Shown: piece after piece, positions 9,265 to 18,388 of the stretch
Layout: each line of letters starts with the position of its first letter
Numbering within the stretch: position 1 is the first letter of the stretch
Source: Bin5 sp034428435
GTDB taxonomy: Bacteria > Chloroflexota > Anaerolineae > Caldilineales > Caldilineaceae
DNA length: 64,000 bases
Reading direction: 5' to 3'
Assembly: GCA_034428435.1 (NCBI GenBank)
Contig: DAOUHY010000150.1
Location: 66,331-130,330, forward strand
Notes under the pieces: generated by a model
The model's input: only the letters and a program-made list of their open reading frames with translations
The model's database searches: none
What the model was told of the DNA's origin: nothing
Program-made: the position numbers and the translations under genes

Positions 9265-10314
9265 GTGAAAGCGGCTATGCTGCGCGCATTCAAACAGCCT
9301 TTGGCATGGCAGGAGATCACTACCCCCAGCCCCGAACCCGATGAGGTGTTGGTGCAGGTCATGGCCTGCGGCATCGACGGTACCGATCTCAAGCTGCTGG
9401 ACGGATTCGGCTACACACCGGACCTACCATTCATCATGGGGCATGAGGTCGCAGGCGTCGTCACGGAAGCGGGTTACCGGGTGACCGGTTTTGAGGAAGG
9501 GGATCGGGTCATCGTCTATAACTTCACGACCTGCGGGAACTGTCTTCCCTGCCGGTCGTTCCGGGAGCAGATCTGCGTGAACATGGGGGGCGTACTGGGC
9601 GCCAAGGACCGGCACGGGGGATATGCCGAGTACGTGGCGGTACCGGGCCGGCAGTTGGTGCACGTTCCTGCAGGCGTGTCGTGGCCGGACAGCGCGGTCT
9701 GTTGCGATGCGGGGATGACGGCGTATCATGCCATCGACCGTGCCAGGCTGCGGTTGGGAGAGTCCGTGCTGGTCGTCGGTGTTGGCGGCGTCGGATCGAT
9801 CGCCGTCCAACTGGCTAAAGCGGCCGGCGCTCGTGTTTTCGCGGTTGAGATCTCAGAAGCGAAGAAGGAGTGGGCCCGTCAGCTGGGGGCAGATGAAGTC
9901 CTCGACCCAGAGAACGGCGAACTGCCGGCCGCAGTGCGAGATCTGACAGACGGGCTCGGCATTGACTGTGTGATAGACATTGTAGGTCAGACTGAGACGA
10001 TGGCGGCGGGGGTCGAGTCGCTGCGGCATGGTGGGCGGATGGTCATTGTCGGTTACACTCAGGATCACTACCCTGTTGAGGGAAAGTACCTGGCCCAGAA
10101 TGAACTGGAGATCATCGGGACGCGGGCGGGGCGCAAGCAGGACCTGATTGACGTTTCTCAGTTGATGGCTGCGGGGAAGATCCGCTCGATCGTCACGCAG
10201 ACCTTTCCGATGGAAAACGCGAATGAGGCGCTGGCGGTCCTGCGTTCCGGCGACAATCTGGGGCGAATCGTGCTGTTGACGCCGGCAGGGCGGCAAGCGG
10301 TGGAGGCGGCATGA
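9265..10314 (+). CDS. Zinc-dependent medium-chain alcohol/polyol dehydrogenase
   Basis: MDR-family NAD(P)-dependent oxidoreductase, 349 residues. The GroES-like N-terminus has GHEVAGVV and a structural-zinc Cys cluster of the form CxxCxxCx7C (about residues 92-106). The Rossmann domain carries the nucleotide fingerprint GVGGVG (about 172-177). Catalytic zinc ligands are suggested by CGIDGTD near residue 35 and the GHE motif. It likely oxidises a sugar alcohol or other secondary alcohol. GGAGG precedes the start at 9265. It follows the epimerase by 66 nt on the same strand. Confidence 0.9.
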   Translation: MKAAMLRAFKQPLAWQEITTPSPEPDEVLVQVMACGIDGTDLKLLDGFGYTPDLPFIMGHEVAGVVTEAGYRVTGFEEGDRVIVYNFTTCGNCLPCRSFREQICVNMGGVLGAKDRHGGYAEYVAVPGRQLVHVPAGVSWPDSAVCCDAGMTAYHAIDRARLRLGESVLVVGVGGVGSIAVQLAKAAGARVFAVEISEAKKEWARQLGADEVLDPENGELPAAVRDLTDGLGIDCVIDIVGQTETMAAGVESLRHGGRMVIVGYTQDHYPVEGKYLAQNELEIIGTRAGRKQDLIDVSQLMAAGKIRSIVTQTFPMENANEALAVLRSGDNLGRIVLLTPAGRQAVEAA

Positions 10315-10386
10315 AGCGGAGTCCCGGCCAGGTCTCACAGAACTGCGTAGACCAGAGCCAGAGTTTCGCCACTCAGAGAGTGAACG

Positions 10387-11307
10387 ATGATCGTTGACGC
10401 ACATAGCCACGTTTTTCCTCGTATCCACGGTCAAAATGGCGCCGGTCCGACACGAGGTACCGGTTATGGGCGAGCCGTGATCGGCGGAAAAGAGGTGCAG
10501 GTTACTCTGCCGATGGGTGAAGGGCTGGCCTATTCACCGGAGCAACTGCTGGCCAATTTGGACTGGGGAGGCGTGGAGAAGGCGGTCCTGTTGCAGGGCC
10601 CCATGTATGGAGAGTGCAACCGGTATGCGCTGGATGCGCTTCAGCAGTATGCGGACAGGTTGGTTGGCGCCGCCTATTTCGATCCCTGGATGGACGACAG
10701 CCGTACGACCTTTGAATCGACGCTTGCGTCGCCGGGCTTTTGCGCGGTCAAGCTAGAGTGCTCGGTCCCTTCGGGACTGTGCGGCATCCACCCTGAAGCG
10801 CAGTTGGGGGCTCCCGATTTAAATTGGCTGTGGCAGGAGCTTGAGAGTCGAGGCTTGGTACTGGTACTCGACCTGGGTGGGATTGGCAGTCGTTCCTATC
10901 AGACGGTCGCGGTGCGAGAAATTGCCTTGCGGCACCCCCGGCTGCGGATTGTCATCGCGCACCTGGGTCAGCCCAGGCCGGAGGCGGAGTCGGCGCCTGA
11001 ACTCTGGAAGCTGTGGGAGGAGCAGGTCGACCTGGGCTTGCTGGACAATGTGTGGTTCGACTGTGCTTCCCTTGTTGCCTTTGTCCAGGAAGAGGGCTAC
11101 CCTTTCCCCAGCGTCGAGCGCTACCTGCGGTTGGGAATCGACCGAATCGGCGCGAACAAAGTGATGTGGGGTACAGATCAGCCGGGAACCCTGCTGCATG
11201 CAACTTACATGCAGTACGTAGAGCTGGCGAAGGTCCACACGGCTTTCCTCTCTCCTCGCGAACAGGCGCAGGTAATGGGGGAGACTGCTCTACGCGTGTA
11301 TGAATGA
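10387..11307 (+). CDS. Amidohydrolase family protein (Amidohydro_2)
   Basis: Metal-dependent TIM-barrel hydrolase, 306 residues. Landmarks are an N-terminal VDAHSHVF (HxH metal pair at about residues 4-8), the histidine in VIAHLGQ (about 197) and the aspartate in MWGTDQPG (about 262). The family includes decarboxylases (ACMSD-like), lactonases and hydrolases such as 2-pyrone-4,6-dicarboxylate lactonase, so only the class is assigned. It ends the co-directional block that begins with the transporter. Confidence 0.87.
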   Translation: MIVDAHSHVFPRIHGQNGAGPTRGTGYGRAVIGGKEVQVTLPMGEGLAYSPEQLLANLDWGGVEKAVLLQGPMYGECNRYALDALQQYADRLVGAAYFDPWMDDSRTTFESTLASPGFCAVKLECSVPSGLCGIHPEAQLGAPDLNWLWQELESRGLVLVLDLGGIGSRSYQTVAVREIALRHPRLRIVIAHLGQPRPEAESAPELWKLWEEQVDLGLLDNVWFDCASLVAFVQEEGYPFPSVERYLRLGIDRIGANKVMWGTDQPGTLLHATYMQYVELAKVHTAFLSPREQAQVMGETALRVYE

Positions 11308-11850
11308 GTGAAGATCTATTGCAACAACCAAGCCGTGATGTGTGTGTACTGTGTACGGTCTGCCTGGGGGTATGTACAGTCAGGATTTCTGTAGCGGGCT
11401 CTCGATGGTCATCGCGGTGAACGTTGGGCATAAATGGGAGTTGCCTCGCCTGCGCTGGCACTTTTTCGGAATCAGCCAAGACGCGGGGTGGGGGGGAAGC
11501 CCGGCCGCCGCGAGACGACAACTTCAAATTAGCCACACACTCGCTACGGCGCGGACAGGAGAGGGGGCGTTGCGGGGGCGGAGCCCCCGCACAAGGGAGG
11601 GCCGAATAGGCCCGACCGCCCAGAACTGCAGTGGTCAGTAGTCAGTGGTCAGTTACCACGCCGAATTGTTTGGAGTGGGTGCAGGGAGGAGAGAGCGAAG
11701 AGGAGTGAGGAGAGAGACTCATTGGCTCTCATTGTTCATGGTCGTGAACTGATTGCGGCAGAATGGTCAAGTTCTGTCTGGTTGCAGTGGCGGAAGTCGG
11801 ATGCCATGGGGAGACGATTAGCAGCTTTTATTCGAAAGGACTGATGGCCG
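11308..11850. other. Intergenic region filled by a repeat
   Basis: There is no gene between the amidohydrolase stop and 11851. Most of the stretch is a copy of the subfamily B dispersed repeat (11340-11717). The remaining 130 nt before 11851 show GGACTGATGGCCG immediately upstream of the next start, but no clear promoter. Confidence 0.6.
11340..11717 (+). repeat. Dispersed repeat element, subfamily B, copy 1
   Basis: The left arm starts TGTGTGTACTGTG and runs about 215 nt. It matches the copy at 32400 (shared blocks: CGGTCTG, GTCAG, ATTTCTGTA, CGGGCTC, GCGCTGGCAC, GCCACACACTCG) but not the arms of subfamily A. It joins the same 67-nt hairpin core (11555-11621) as subfamily A. After a CAGTGGTCAGTAGTCAGTGG stretch, the right side ends near a purine-rich AGGAGTGAGGAGAGAGA shared with the other B copy. 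Confidence 0.75.
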
Positions 11851-12213
11851 ATGACCGGGAACACGCTTGAACAGCAGCTGGTGAATTGTATCGGTGCCTT
11901 TCAGGACGGATCGCTCAGTGAAGAGATGCTGCGTGAGGCGCTGGAAACAGCCCGCAGCGACAACGGAAAGTGCCAAGACATTCTCTACTTGCAAGCAATC
12001 AGTACTTCACTTGCCAGTCAAGTGCAAGGTATGTTGATGATGGAGAATGGCGAAATTGCTGACGAGATCGCGGACCCAGAGGAGTGGCCGTACCAGACTG
12101 TGCTGGAGGCAGTTCGAGACGGGTGGCGGGTCGTTCAGTTTCCGAACCTGGCCTTGTTATTGGATGAAACAAGGACGTATGGACTTGGTTGTGAGTTTAT
12201 CCTTGAGCGCTAA
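11851..12213 (+). CDS. Small protein of unknown function (120 aa)
   Basis: I do not recognise this protein. It is 120 residues, acidic and mostly helical in appearance, with one conserved-looking block WPYQTVLEAVRDGWRVVQFP (about residues 74-93) and no membrane segment or metal motif. The block resembles a small substrate-handling or regulatory domain, but I cannot name it. It sits 16 nt upstream of a phytanoyl-CoA dioxygenase on the same strand and may be its partner. Composition and codon use match its neighbours, which supports it as a real gene. Confidence 0.65.
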   Translation: MTGNTLEQQLVNCIGAFQDGSLSEEMLREALETARSDNGKCQDILYLQAISTSLASQVQGMLMMENGEIADEIADPEEWPYQTVLEAVRDGWRVVQFPNLALLLDETRTYGLGCEFILER

Positions 12214-12229
12214 CCAGTGACTCTGCAAA

Positions 12230-13006
12230 GTGAAGGGGCTGCAAAAAGTGAGCGTACAAGAGGCAATTGATCATCTGGACCTGTTTGGGTACTGCGTGTT
12301 GGAAGAGGCGATCCCGGCGGAACTGGCAGAGAGTATTACGGAGAAGCTGTTTGCATTGCACGAGGACCCCGGTAACCGCATCTACTTTCAGGACCCCAAC
12401 GATGATCTGTACCAGACGCTGTTCGGCCTCCTGAATCTGGACAGCTCGAGTTGGACTTGCGCGGCTCATCCGGACGTGCTGGCTGTGGTCAGACACTTCC
12501 TCGGGGAGGATATCCGACTGGCAGAGGCGTGTTCCAAATGGGTAAAGCCAGGGGCTCCCGCTGGGGGCGTGCACACGGACTCGGCGCAGGACTTGCCGGA
12601 GCTTCTGCCGGACACGCCCTGGATGATCAACTCGATCTGGATGATGACCGACTTCACCGAAGAGATCGGGGCCACGCGCATCATGCCTACCAGCCACCGA
12701 CTGCGCAAGCGACCACCGCGTGGGATGAAGGCAGACGACAGGCGGCTTCTGCCGATCACTGGACGCCGCGGCTCGGTGTTTCTGTGGCATGGTGGGGTCT
12801 GGCATGCCAACGGCGCCAACACGACAATGGACCAGCACAGAATGGCCCTGAATATCGCCTACTACCCACCGTGGTGGAACCTGGCGCGGGAGGGCGGTCA
12901 TCAGCCGATCTGGCCGGAGACGTTTGAGCGCATGCCCCCTGAGCTGCAGAGGCTCACTCGCAACAGGGTAGCCAGGGAGCGGGAAGAGATTTACGAACGG
13001 CGATGA
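12230..13006 (+). CDS. Phytanoyl-CoA dioxygenase family protein (1)
   Basis: Fe(II)/2-oxoglutarate-dependent oxygenase of the PhyH family, 258 residues. The metal triad is visible: HTD in GGVHTDSAQ (about residues 117-119) and the distal His in GGVWHANGA (about 187), followed by the region around HRMALNIAYYPP expected to bind 2-oxoglutarate. The start is GTG at 12230; a second GTG at 12248 is possible. Such enzymes hydroxylate fatty acyl chains, amino acids or small natural products, and the substrate is not inferable. It lies just after an unknown 120-residue protein and before another PhyH gene. Confidence 0.88.
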   Translation: MKGLQKVSVQEAIDHLDLFGYCVLEEAIPAELAESITEKLFALHEDPGNRIYFQDPNDDLYQTLFGLLNLDSSSWTCAAHPDVLAVVRHFLGEDIRLAEACSKWVKPGAPAGGVHTDSAQDLPELLPDTPWMINSIWMMTDFTEEIGATRIMPTSHRLRKRPPRGMKADDRRLLPITGRRGSVFLWHGGVWHANGANTTMDQHRMALNIAYYPPWWNLAREGGHQPIWPETFERMPPELQRLTRNRVAREREEIYERR

Positions 13007-13135
13007 AATGTCCCATCGGCTGAGAATCAATCGAAGAATGCTTTGGACCGGTTTGCGTCAAAAGGTGCCTGGTTGAAAAGCGTCAGAGTTATATGAAGGC
13101 GTGCAATCCGCATTGATGCAAGGAGATCAGCGATC

Positions 13136-13966
13136 ATGAGAACCCACTCTTGCCGGCCTGGGCTGAAGGACACTGAAGTTCTGGAATTCTGCAAACGGGG
13201 CTTTCTGGTATTGGAAGGCGTGGTGCCAGACGACATCAACCGACGCACAGTCGAGTATCTGGACAGGTACCCGTCGCATGAACCGTCGGAGATACTGCAT
13301 GAGGACTGGTTTGTCGACAATGTGATTCTGAACGAACAGGCTGCGGGGGCAGTCCGATGCCTGCTGGGACAGAACTTTGGGTTGCCGATTATTATGAGCA
13401 ACCACCGCGTAGAGTGCCCGTCGCCGGCCCAGGGTTGGCACCGGGATGGCAACTCCAAACATGGTCCAGCTCTGAACTATCTCCAGGTCTTCTACTATCC
13501 CGAGGACTGTCCGATTGAGCTAGGACCCACGGAGTTGCTGCCCGGGTCCCATTTTCTTTTTTCATTGTCAAAGAGGATGGGTCACTACGGCGGCATTCGC
13601 GGTGCGTACCGGGCGGCTGCACCAGCTGGAACGATCTTCCTGACCGTCTATTCGATTTGGCATCGTCGTTCCGTTGCCAGCGGTACGGGGGTGCGCAATT
13701 TGCTGAAGTACAACTACTGGCGCACGGAGGCACCCCACAGGGACTGGATCCGAGAACCTGACTTCGACATTGCCACTGCGAACTACAAGTTGGAAGACCC
13801 TACGTATCGAGAGCAATTTCGCGACTGCAACGATGCTGCCGAGATGTTTTTCTGGCTGCACGGCCGGTCGGACTCATTCGCGCTGGCAGGGGGCCAGGGC
13901 TGGCCGCTCAACGAGAACGTCGGCAAATACTTGGACAGCCCCTATGGTGTTCCCGAGTCACATTAG
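13136..13966 (+). CDS. Phytanoyl-CoA dioxygenase family protein (2)
   Basis: Second PhyH-like Fe(II)/2-oxoglutarate oxygenase, 276 residues. The proximal pair is HRD in WHRDGNSKH (about residues 101-103), the family block GPTELLPGSH follows, and the distal His is in YSIWHRRSV (about 179). AAGGAG lies about 10 nt before ATG 13136. It is only distantly similar to the PhyH gene 130 nt upstream, so the pair is not a recent tandem duplication. The C-terminal 60 residues (after EAPHRDW) are less typical of the family. Confidence 0.86.
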   Translation: MRTHSCRPGLKDTEVLEFCKRGFLVLEGVVPDDINRRTVEYLDRYPSHEPSEILHEDWFVDNVILNEQAAGAVRCLLGQNFGLPIIMSNHRVECPSPAQGWHRDGNSKHGPALNYLQVFYYPEDCPIELGPTELLPGSHFLFSLSKRMGHYGGIRGAYRAAAPAGTIFLTVYSIWHRRSVASGTGVRNLLKYNYWRTEAPHRDWIREPDFDIATANYKLEDPTYREQFRDCNDAAEMFFWLHGRSDSFALAGGQGWPLNENVGKYLDSPYGVPESH

Positions 13967-14061
13967 TCTGCCTCCTGTCATTTGACGGAGCCTCTTGAAC
14001 ATGGCTGTTTTCCAGGCTTCGAGTTGGGCCAAAAGATTTGGCGAGCTGCAGGAAACCGATA

Positions 14062-15810
14062 ATGGCTCGAATGCGCTGCGCTGAGGCGTTAGTCAGAGCG
14101 CTGGAACTGGAAGGGGTCAGGCACGTTTTTGGGCACCCCGGACACGGCAACACCAACATTCTGGATGCGATATACGACTCATCGCAGATAGAGTTCAAGT
14201 TGACGCGGCATGAACAGGCGGCTGCTCATATTGCCGACGGCTACGCGCGCATATCCGGCGAGATAGGCGTTTGCTGCGCCTCGGTTGGGCCTGGCCCGGC
14301 GAATATGGTGATGGGTCTGGCATCGGCTGCGGCCGCTTCGAGTCCGGTCGTGGCCATATTTGGCGGCGTGATTTCACGTTGGGTGGGGCGCGGTCAGTTG
14401 CAGGAGACGAGCCCGTTCTACGGCCTGCCGGACCAGAGTTTTGTGCAGGTCTTACAGCCGGTTGTGAAGAAGGTATGGCAGGTGCAACACCCCGACCTGA
14501 TTCCTGAGGTCGTGCGCAAGGCGTGCGGGCTGGCGCGGGCGGGCAACCCCGGCCCGGTCGCGATTGAAATCCCCTGGGACCTGCAGGCAGAATTCCACGA
14601 TTTTGACGAGATTCCTGATCCCAAGCAGTTTGGTTACGCCGGAAGGGTGCGCGCGGATGCGGCGGCGATTGCGCAGGCGGCAGAGGCGCTGCATCAGGCG
14701 ACCCATCCGATAATCGTGGCCGGTTACGGTGCGGTTCTCTCCGACGCCGGGCCCGAGATCAGGGAACTTGCTGAACTGCTGGGCGCGCCCGTAGCCACTT
14801 CCTATGCCGCCAAGGGGATTCTGTCTGAAGACCATGCGCAGAGCGTAGGAAATCTGGGCTGGCTCGGCCATCCGAGCGCGCATGAGTACATCAGGGAATA
14901 CGCGGATGTTGTGCTGGCGGTCGGTTTCAGTTTTTCGGATCTGTCGACATGCTGGTGGACGGAGGGCATGCCTTTCGTCGAGCAGAACAGGTTTATTCAG
15001 GTCGATATAGACGCGAATCAGATCGGACGTACCTATCCTGTGGAAGTCGGACTGCTTGGCGATGCAAAGGCCACCCTACACGAAATCGTTGATGAGCTGT
15101 CGGCTAAGGAGGCCCCCCAATACAGGGAGGCGAACCAAGAGCTTATAGAGAAAATCAAGTCCGATTTTTGCATGGATATTCCCGGCGAAGATGGCGGCGC
15201 CACGGGCATGGAGCCGCTGCGGGTGGTCGAGGAGCTGCGGCGGGTCCTGCCGAGAGACATTCTTTTTTCGTTGGATACCGGCGACCACAACCACTACTTC
15301 GGCGCGTTCTTTCCCATCTACTCCCCGCGCCGGCTGCTCTACCCGGGGGGTTGGACGCCGATGGGGTTCGGCCCTACTTCCATCATTGGGGGCAAGCTGG
15401 CGAGGCCTGACCTGCCGGCCGTATGCGTGACGGGTGACGGGGGATTTCTGATGGTGTGCCAGGAGGTGATCACTGCGGTTGAGTGGGGGCTGCCGGTGGT
15501 ATGGGTCGTGTTCAACAACCAGACGCTTGGCGCCATTCGCGGCGGTCAGCAGGGCAGCTACGATGGCCGGGTTATCGGCACTGAGTTTTGCGAGAATGCT
15601 GACTACGCAGCCCTGGCCAAGTCGCTCAAGGCCGAGGGTTTGACGGTCAGCAGTTACTGCGAGATTGAAGATGCGATGAGCTACGCCCTGGCGTGCGGCA
15701 GGCCGTGCGTCATTGAAATGCGAATCGCGCGAGACCCGGCGCCTCCGCCGATCGCGGGGATGTGGTTCGAGCCGGAGAGGGATGAGATTCCACCCAGACC
15801 GCGGCGTTGA
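14062..15810 (+). CDS. Thiamine-diphosphate-dependent enzyme, acetolactate synthase-like
   Basis: Three-domain ThDP enzyme, about 582 residues from ATG 14062 (the frame extends to TTG 14038). The N-terminal PYR domain has the catalytic Glu in TRHEQAAAHIADGYAR (about residue 51). A central domain with LGAPVATSYAAKG follows. The C-terminal PP domain has the ThDP/Mg motif running from GDGG to FNNQ (about 455-485). The large subunit of acetolactate synthase, sulfoacetaldehyde acetyltransferase, oxalyl-CoA decarboxylase and benzoylformate decarboxylase share this plan. No regulatory small subunit or ilvC is nearby, so a catabolic carboligase or decarboxylase is more likely than branched-chain synthesis. 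Confidence 0.88.
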   Translation: MARMRCAEALVRALELEGVRHVFGHPGHGNTNILDAIYDSSQIEFKLTRHEQAAAHIADGYARISGEIGVCCASVGPGPANMVMGLASAAAASSPVVAIFGGVISRWVGRGQLQETSPFYGLPDQSFVQVLQPVVKKVWQVQHPDLIPEVVRKACGLARAGNPGPVAIEIPWDLQAEFHDFDEIPDPKQFGYAGRVRADAAAIAQAAEALHQATHPIIVAGYGAVLSDAGPEIRELAELLGAPVATSYAAKGILSEDHAQSVGNLGWLGHPSAHEYIREYADVVLAVGFSFSDLSTCWWTEGMPFVEQNRFIQVDIDANQIGRTYPVEVGLLGDAKATLHEIVDELSAKEAPQYREANQELIEKIKSDFCMDIPGEDGGATGMEPLRVVEELRRVLPRDILFSLDTGDHNHYFGAFFPIYSPRRLLYPGGWTPMGFGPTSIIGGKLARPDLPAVCVTGDGGFLMVCQEVITAVEWGLPVVWVVFNNQTLGAIRGGQQGSYDGRVIGTEFCENADYAALAKSLKAEGLTVSSYCEIEDAMSYALACGRPCVIEMRIARDPAPPPIAGMWFEPERDEIPPRPRR

Positions 15811-15879
15811 GGGGGAGGGCAACTTCTCCGGTATCGCTGGCGGAAGAGAGAGCGGGATTCACAAATGGAAGTTCGATGG

Positions 15880-15900
15880 CGGGCCGCAAGGGCCCGTTTT
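15880..15900 (+). terminator. Short GC hairpin followed by TTTT
   Basis: CGGGCC (15880-15885) and GGCCCG (15891-15896) pair perfectly around a 5-nt loop and are followed by four T residues. It sits 70 nt after the ThDP enzyme stop and 24 nt before the ATG of the next gene, so it could be a weak intrinsic terminator or an attenuator in the next leader. The T tract is short, hence the modest confidence. Confidence 0.45.
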
Positions 15901-15923
15901 CACGAAAGGGAAGGGACGAGACG

Positions 15924-16892
15924 ATGAGACTGGGCAGCGGCCAGTTTGTCTATGAAGAGGTTGATGGATGGGGCGAGGTTCCTGACGGATGGAGCATGGG
16001 AGAGGCGCCGGGCGTGGCAGTGGACTCCCAGGACAGGGTCTATGTCTTCTGTCGGAGCGAGCACCCGATCATTGTGTACGACCGAGACGGCCGGTTTTTG
16101 CGGGCGTGGGGCGAAGGGATGATCAAGCGGGCGCACGACATAATCGTGGGGCCGGACGATTCGATCTATTGTGTGGACGACTGGGGTCATGCGGTACACA
16201 AGTTTACGCCTGAGGGCGACCTCCTCATGTCGATTGAGACGGCTGAAAGTCCAGCTGATACGGGATACATCTGGGATGTTCAGAAGGAGGTGCTGCGCGC
16301 CGGGCCGCCTTTCAACTACCCGACAGGGATAGCACTTTCTCCCGAGGGCGAACTGTACGTTTCGGATGGCTATGGAAACGCCCGCGTACACAAGTTTACG
16401 GCGGAGGGCGAGTTGCTGTTTTCGTGGGGTGAACCGGGAAACGGCGCTGGACAGTTTGTAACTCCGCACAATGTTTGCGTGGACAGCGACGGCACGGTCT
16501 ATGTGGCGGACCGACAGAACCGTCGAATGCAGCTTTTCAACTCGCAAGGCGAATTGATTGGACAGTGGGACGACGTCTGGTGGCCCTGCGACATGTGCAT
16601 TGACGCGGAAGGCCACATGTATCTGGCTGAGGTGGGCGGTATATTCATGGGGGAAACGAAGGTACCTGTCCCCGAGAATCCGCCGGCCCGTATCACAGTG
16701 CGAGATTTGAATGGAAGGATTCTGAGCGAGTGGGGTATCGAGGATCCATACGGCGCAGGTCGCTACTTCAGCCCGCACAACATTGCGTTCGATTCGCGGG
16801 GTGATCTGTATGTGGGAGAGGTTTCGTTCTCGTATCCGGACGGGACAACGCCGAAGGACTGGCGTGTGTTGAGGAAGTACGAGCGGAGGTGA
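15924..16892 (+). CDS. NHL-repeat beta-propeller protein, peptidyl-amidating-lyase-like
   Basis: 322 residues of six-bladed NHL propeller. Recurrent blade motifs are visible, such as PGVAVDSQDRVYVF, PTGIALSPEGELYVSD, PHNVCVDSDGTVYVAD and PHNIAFDSRGDLYVGE. There is no signal peptide, so it is probably cytoplasmic. Relatives are annotated as peptidyl-alpha-hydroxyglycine alpha-amidating lyase-like, but the bacterial members mostly have no known reaction. ATG 15924 is preceded by AAGGGA; an open upstream stretch to 15807 looks non-coding and contains the hairpin at 15880. It may act with the preceding ThDP enzyme. Confidence 0.85.
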   Translation: MRLGSGQFVYEEVDGWGEVPDGWSMGEAPGVAVDSQDRVYVFCRSEHPIIVYDRDGRFLRAWGEGMIKRAHDIIVGPDDSIYCVDDWGHAVHKFTPEGDLLMSIETAESPADTGYIWDVQKEVLRAGPPFNYPTGIALSPEGELYVSDGYGNARVHKFTAEGELLFSWGEPGNGAGQFVTPHNVCVDSDGTVYVADRQNRRMQLFNSQGELIGQWDDVWWPCDMCIDAEGHMYLAEVGGIFMGETKVPVPENPPARITVRDLNGRILSEWGIEDPYGAGRYFSPHNIAFDSRGDLYVGEVSFSYPDGTTPKDWRVLRKYERR

Positions 16893-16946
16893 CGGAAGGG
16901 CCTACCGACCCTTTGTTCCCGCCAGGGACTGGGTATCTTGCAGCAT

Positions 16947-17249
16947 TTACCCTTCGGGCTGGCCAAACGCGTATTCCCTGATCACCTGAACGACCTGCAC
17001 CTGGAAGGAGCTGTACCATTTCCGGCGTCCCAGTTCCTGTGCAGTTCGGTGCTCAGGATCCTGGTTCCACGCTCGGATATGGTCCAGGCTCTCCCAATAC
17101 GAAATGGAAACTTCCTGGTCACCTTCGACCAAGGTTGTGAATCGTGCACAGCCGTACTTGCTATGTGCCAGCTCGCGCATGCGAGCGGCCGTTCTGGCGT
17201 AAGTTTCGTCCGACTCGCTGATTCGAGCAGTGAAGATTACGGCGTACAC
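16947..17249 (-). CDS. Antibiotic biosynthesis monooxygenase (ABM)-like small protein
   Basis: 100-residue ferredoxin-like-fold protein, the size of ABM or Dabb domains. Recognisable pieces are the N-terminal beta strand YAVIFTARI, the helix YARTAARMRELA, the central EVSISYWESLDHIRAWNQDPEH (Trp-rich, typical of ABM/EthD-like proteins) and a C-terminal strand before IREYAFG. Family members are cofactor-free monooxygenases, haem-handling enzymes or stress proteins. It lies alone on the minus strand between two plus-strand genes. Confidence 0.75.
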   Translation of the reverse strand: MYAVIFTARISESDETYARTAARMRELAHSKYGCARFTTLVEGDQEVSISYWESLDHIRAWNQDPEHRTAQELGRRKWYSSFQVQVVQVIREYAFGQPEG

Positions 17250-17440
17250 TTTGGCAACTTCCTCTCGGCAATGTCGGTAAGGACGAGAATAGGCACGGGA
17301 TGAAGTGATCTGCCGCCCCTTTTCTGATTCGTCCTTCGCAGAAAACCAGATTCTGATTTCAGGAGGGGTAGTATATCATGCCTAAGCTGGGGGTGAGGGA
17401 ATCACGATCCAATTGAAAACGATCGGAGGACGAGGGAAAA

Positions 17441-18370
17441 ATGGAGAACAGAGTGCTTTCGATTCACGGTAAGCCGATGGACACGGAACCCGACAGTTTC
17501 GGCGAGTTGCGCTCTTCTGCGGACGCAGTTGATGACTTCGACGCACTGCGGGCCAGATTTGAAGAGGACGGATACCTTTATTTGCCGCGACTCCTTGACG
17601 TGGAAACGTTGACGGCGGCGCGGCTGACGATGTTGGAAGCTCTGGCTGATCTGGACTTTATCGACACGGAATACCCCCTGCGCGATGGAGTGGCGAAGCG
17701 AGAATGCAATGTTTCAGCGAGGGAGATGGTGGGGCTTTCGAAGAACAACGAACCGTTGCGGTGGGCACTGTTTGCAGGGCCGATGATGGCCTTCTATGAG
17801 AGGTTTCTGGGCGGGCCAGTCCGTCCGCTGGACTTTACGTGGTGCCGCGTCAAGTCGTCCGGCACGGAGACTGCAACCAATCCTCACTATGACATTGTTT
17901 TCATGGGCCGCGGGACGAAGAAGCTCTACACGAGCTGGACGCCGCTAGGCGACACGCCACGCGAGATGGGGGGTCTGATGGTCCTGGAGGATTCCCACCG
18001 CCTGGAAGAGATCAAAGCGACCTACGGCCAGTCGGATGTCGACGTCTACTGTACTAACGAGCCGGATTTACACGAGACAGAGACGGGACAGAAGCGCTGG
18101 CAGGGGTCTGGCACGGGTACCTTTGCCAGCGATGCCATCGCGTTGCGGGAGGAGCTGAATGGTCGATGGCTAACAACCGACTATGAGCTAGGCGACCTGC
18201 TGGTATTCAGTATGTACACGATGCACGCGAGCATGGACAACCTGACAAACAGGTTGCGGCTCTCGACCGATACGCGCTATCAGCTTGCTTCGGAAACGGT
18301 AGACGAACGCTGGATTGGCGACAATCCGATTGCCCACGGGCCCGAGGCGAAGAAGGGGATAATCTGCTGA
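17441..18370 (+). CDS. Phytanoyl-CoA dioxygenase family protein (3)
   Basis: PhyH-type Fe(II)/2-oxoglutarate oxygenase, 309 residues. The proximal pair is HYD in NPHYDIVFMG (about residues 149-151), the block GGLMVLEDSHR follows, and the distal His is in SMYTMHASMDN (about 267) with an Arg after it in NRLRLSTDTRYQ. The N-terminal 30 residues before the FEEDGYLYLPRLL motif are an extension. A GATCGGAGGACGAG Shine-Dalgarno region precedes ATG 17441. It stands as a single gene; its stop is 18 nt from the convergent hydrolase stop. Confidence 0.87.
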   Translation: MENRVLSIHGKPMDTEPDSFGELRSSADAVDDFDALRARFEEDGYLYLPRLLDVETLTAARLTMLEALADLDFIDTEYPLRDGVAKRECNVSAREMVGLSKNNEPLRWALFAGPMMAFYERFLGGPVRPLDFTWCRVKSSGTETATNPHYDIVFMGRGTKKLYTSWTPLGDTPREMGGLMVLEDSHRLEEIKATYGQSDVDVYCTNEPDLHETETGQKRWQGSGTGTFASDAIALREELNGRWLTTDYELGDLLVFSMYTMHASMDNLTNRLRLSTDTRYQLASETVDERWIGDNPIAHGPEAKKGIIC

Positions 18371-18388
18371 TGCAAGGAAGGAGGTTGC

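Noticed and set aside
12197..13030. Minus-strand open frame opposite the first PhyH gene
   Set aside because: The plus strand has intact metal-binding motifs and the minus frame has none.
15900..16778. Minus-strand open frame of 292 codons opposite the NHL propeller gene
   Set aside because: It is antisense to clear NHL repeats. His/Arg/Val-rich composition mirrors the opposite frame and no domain is visible.
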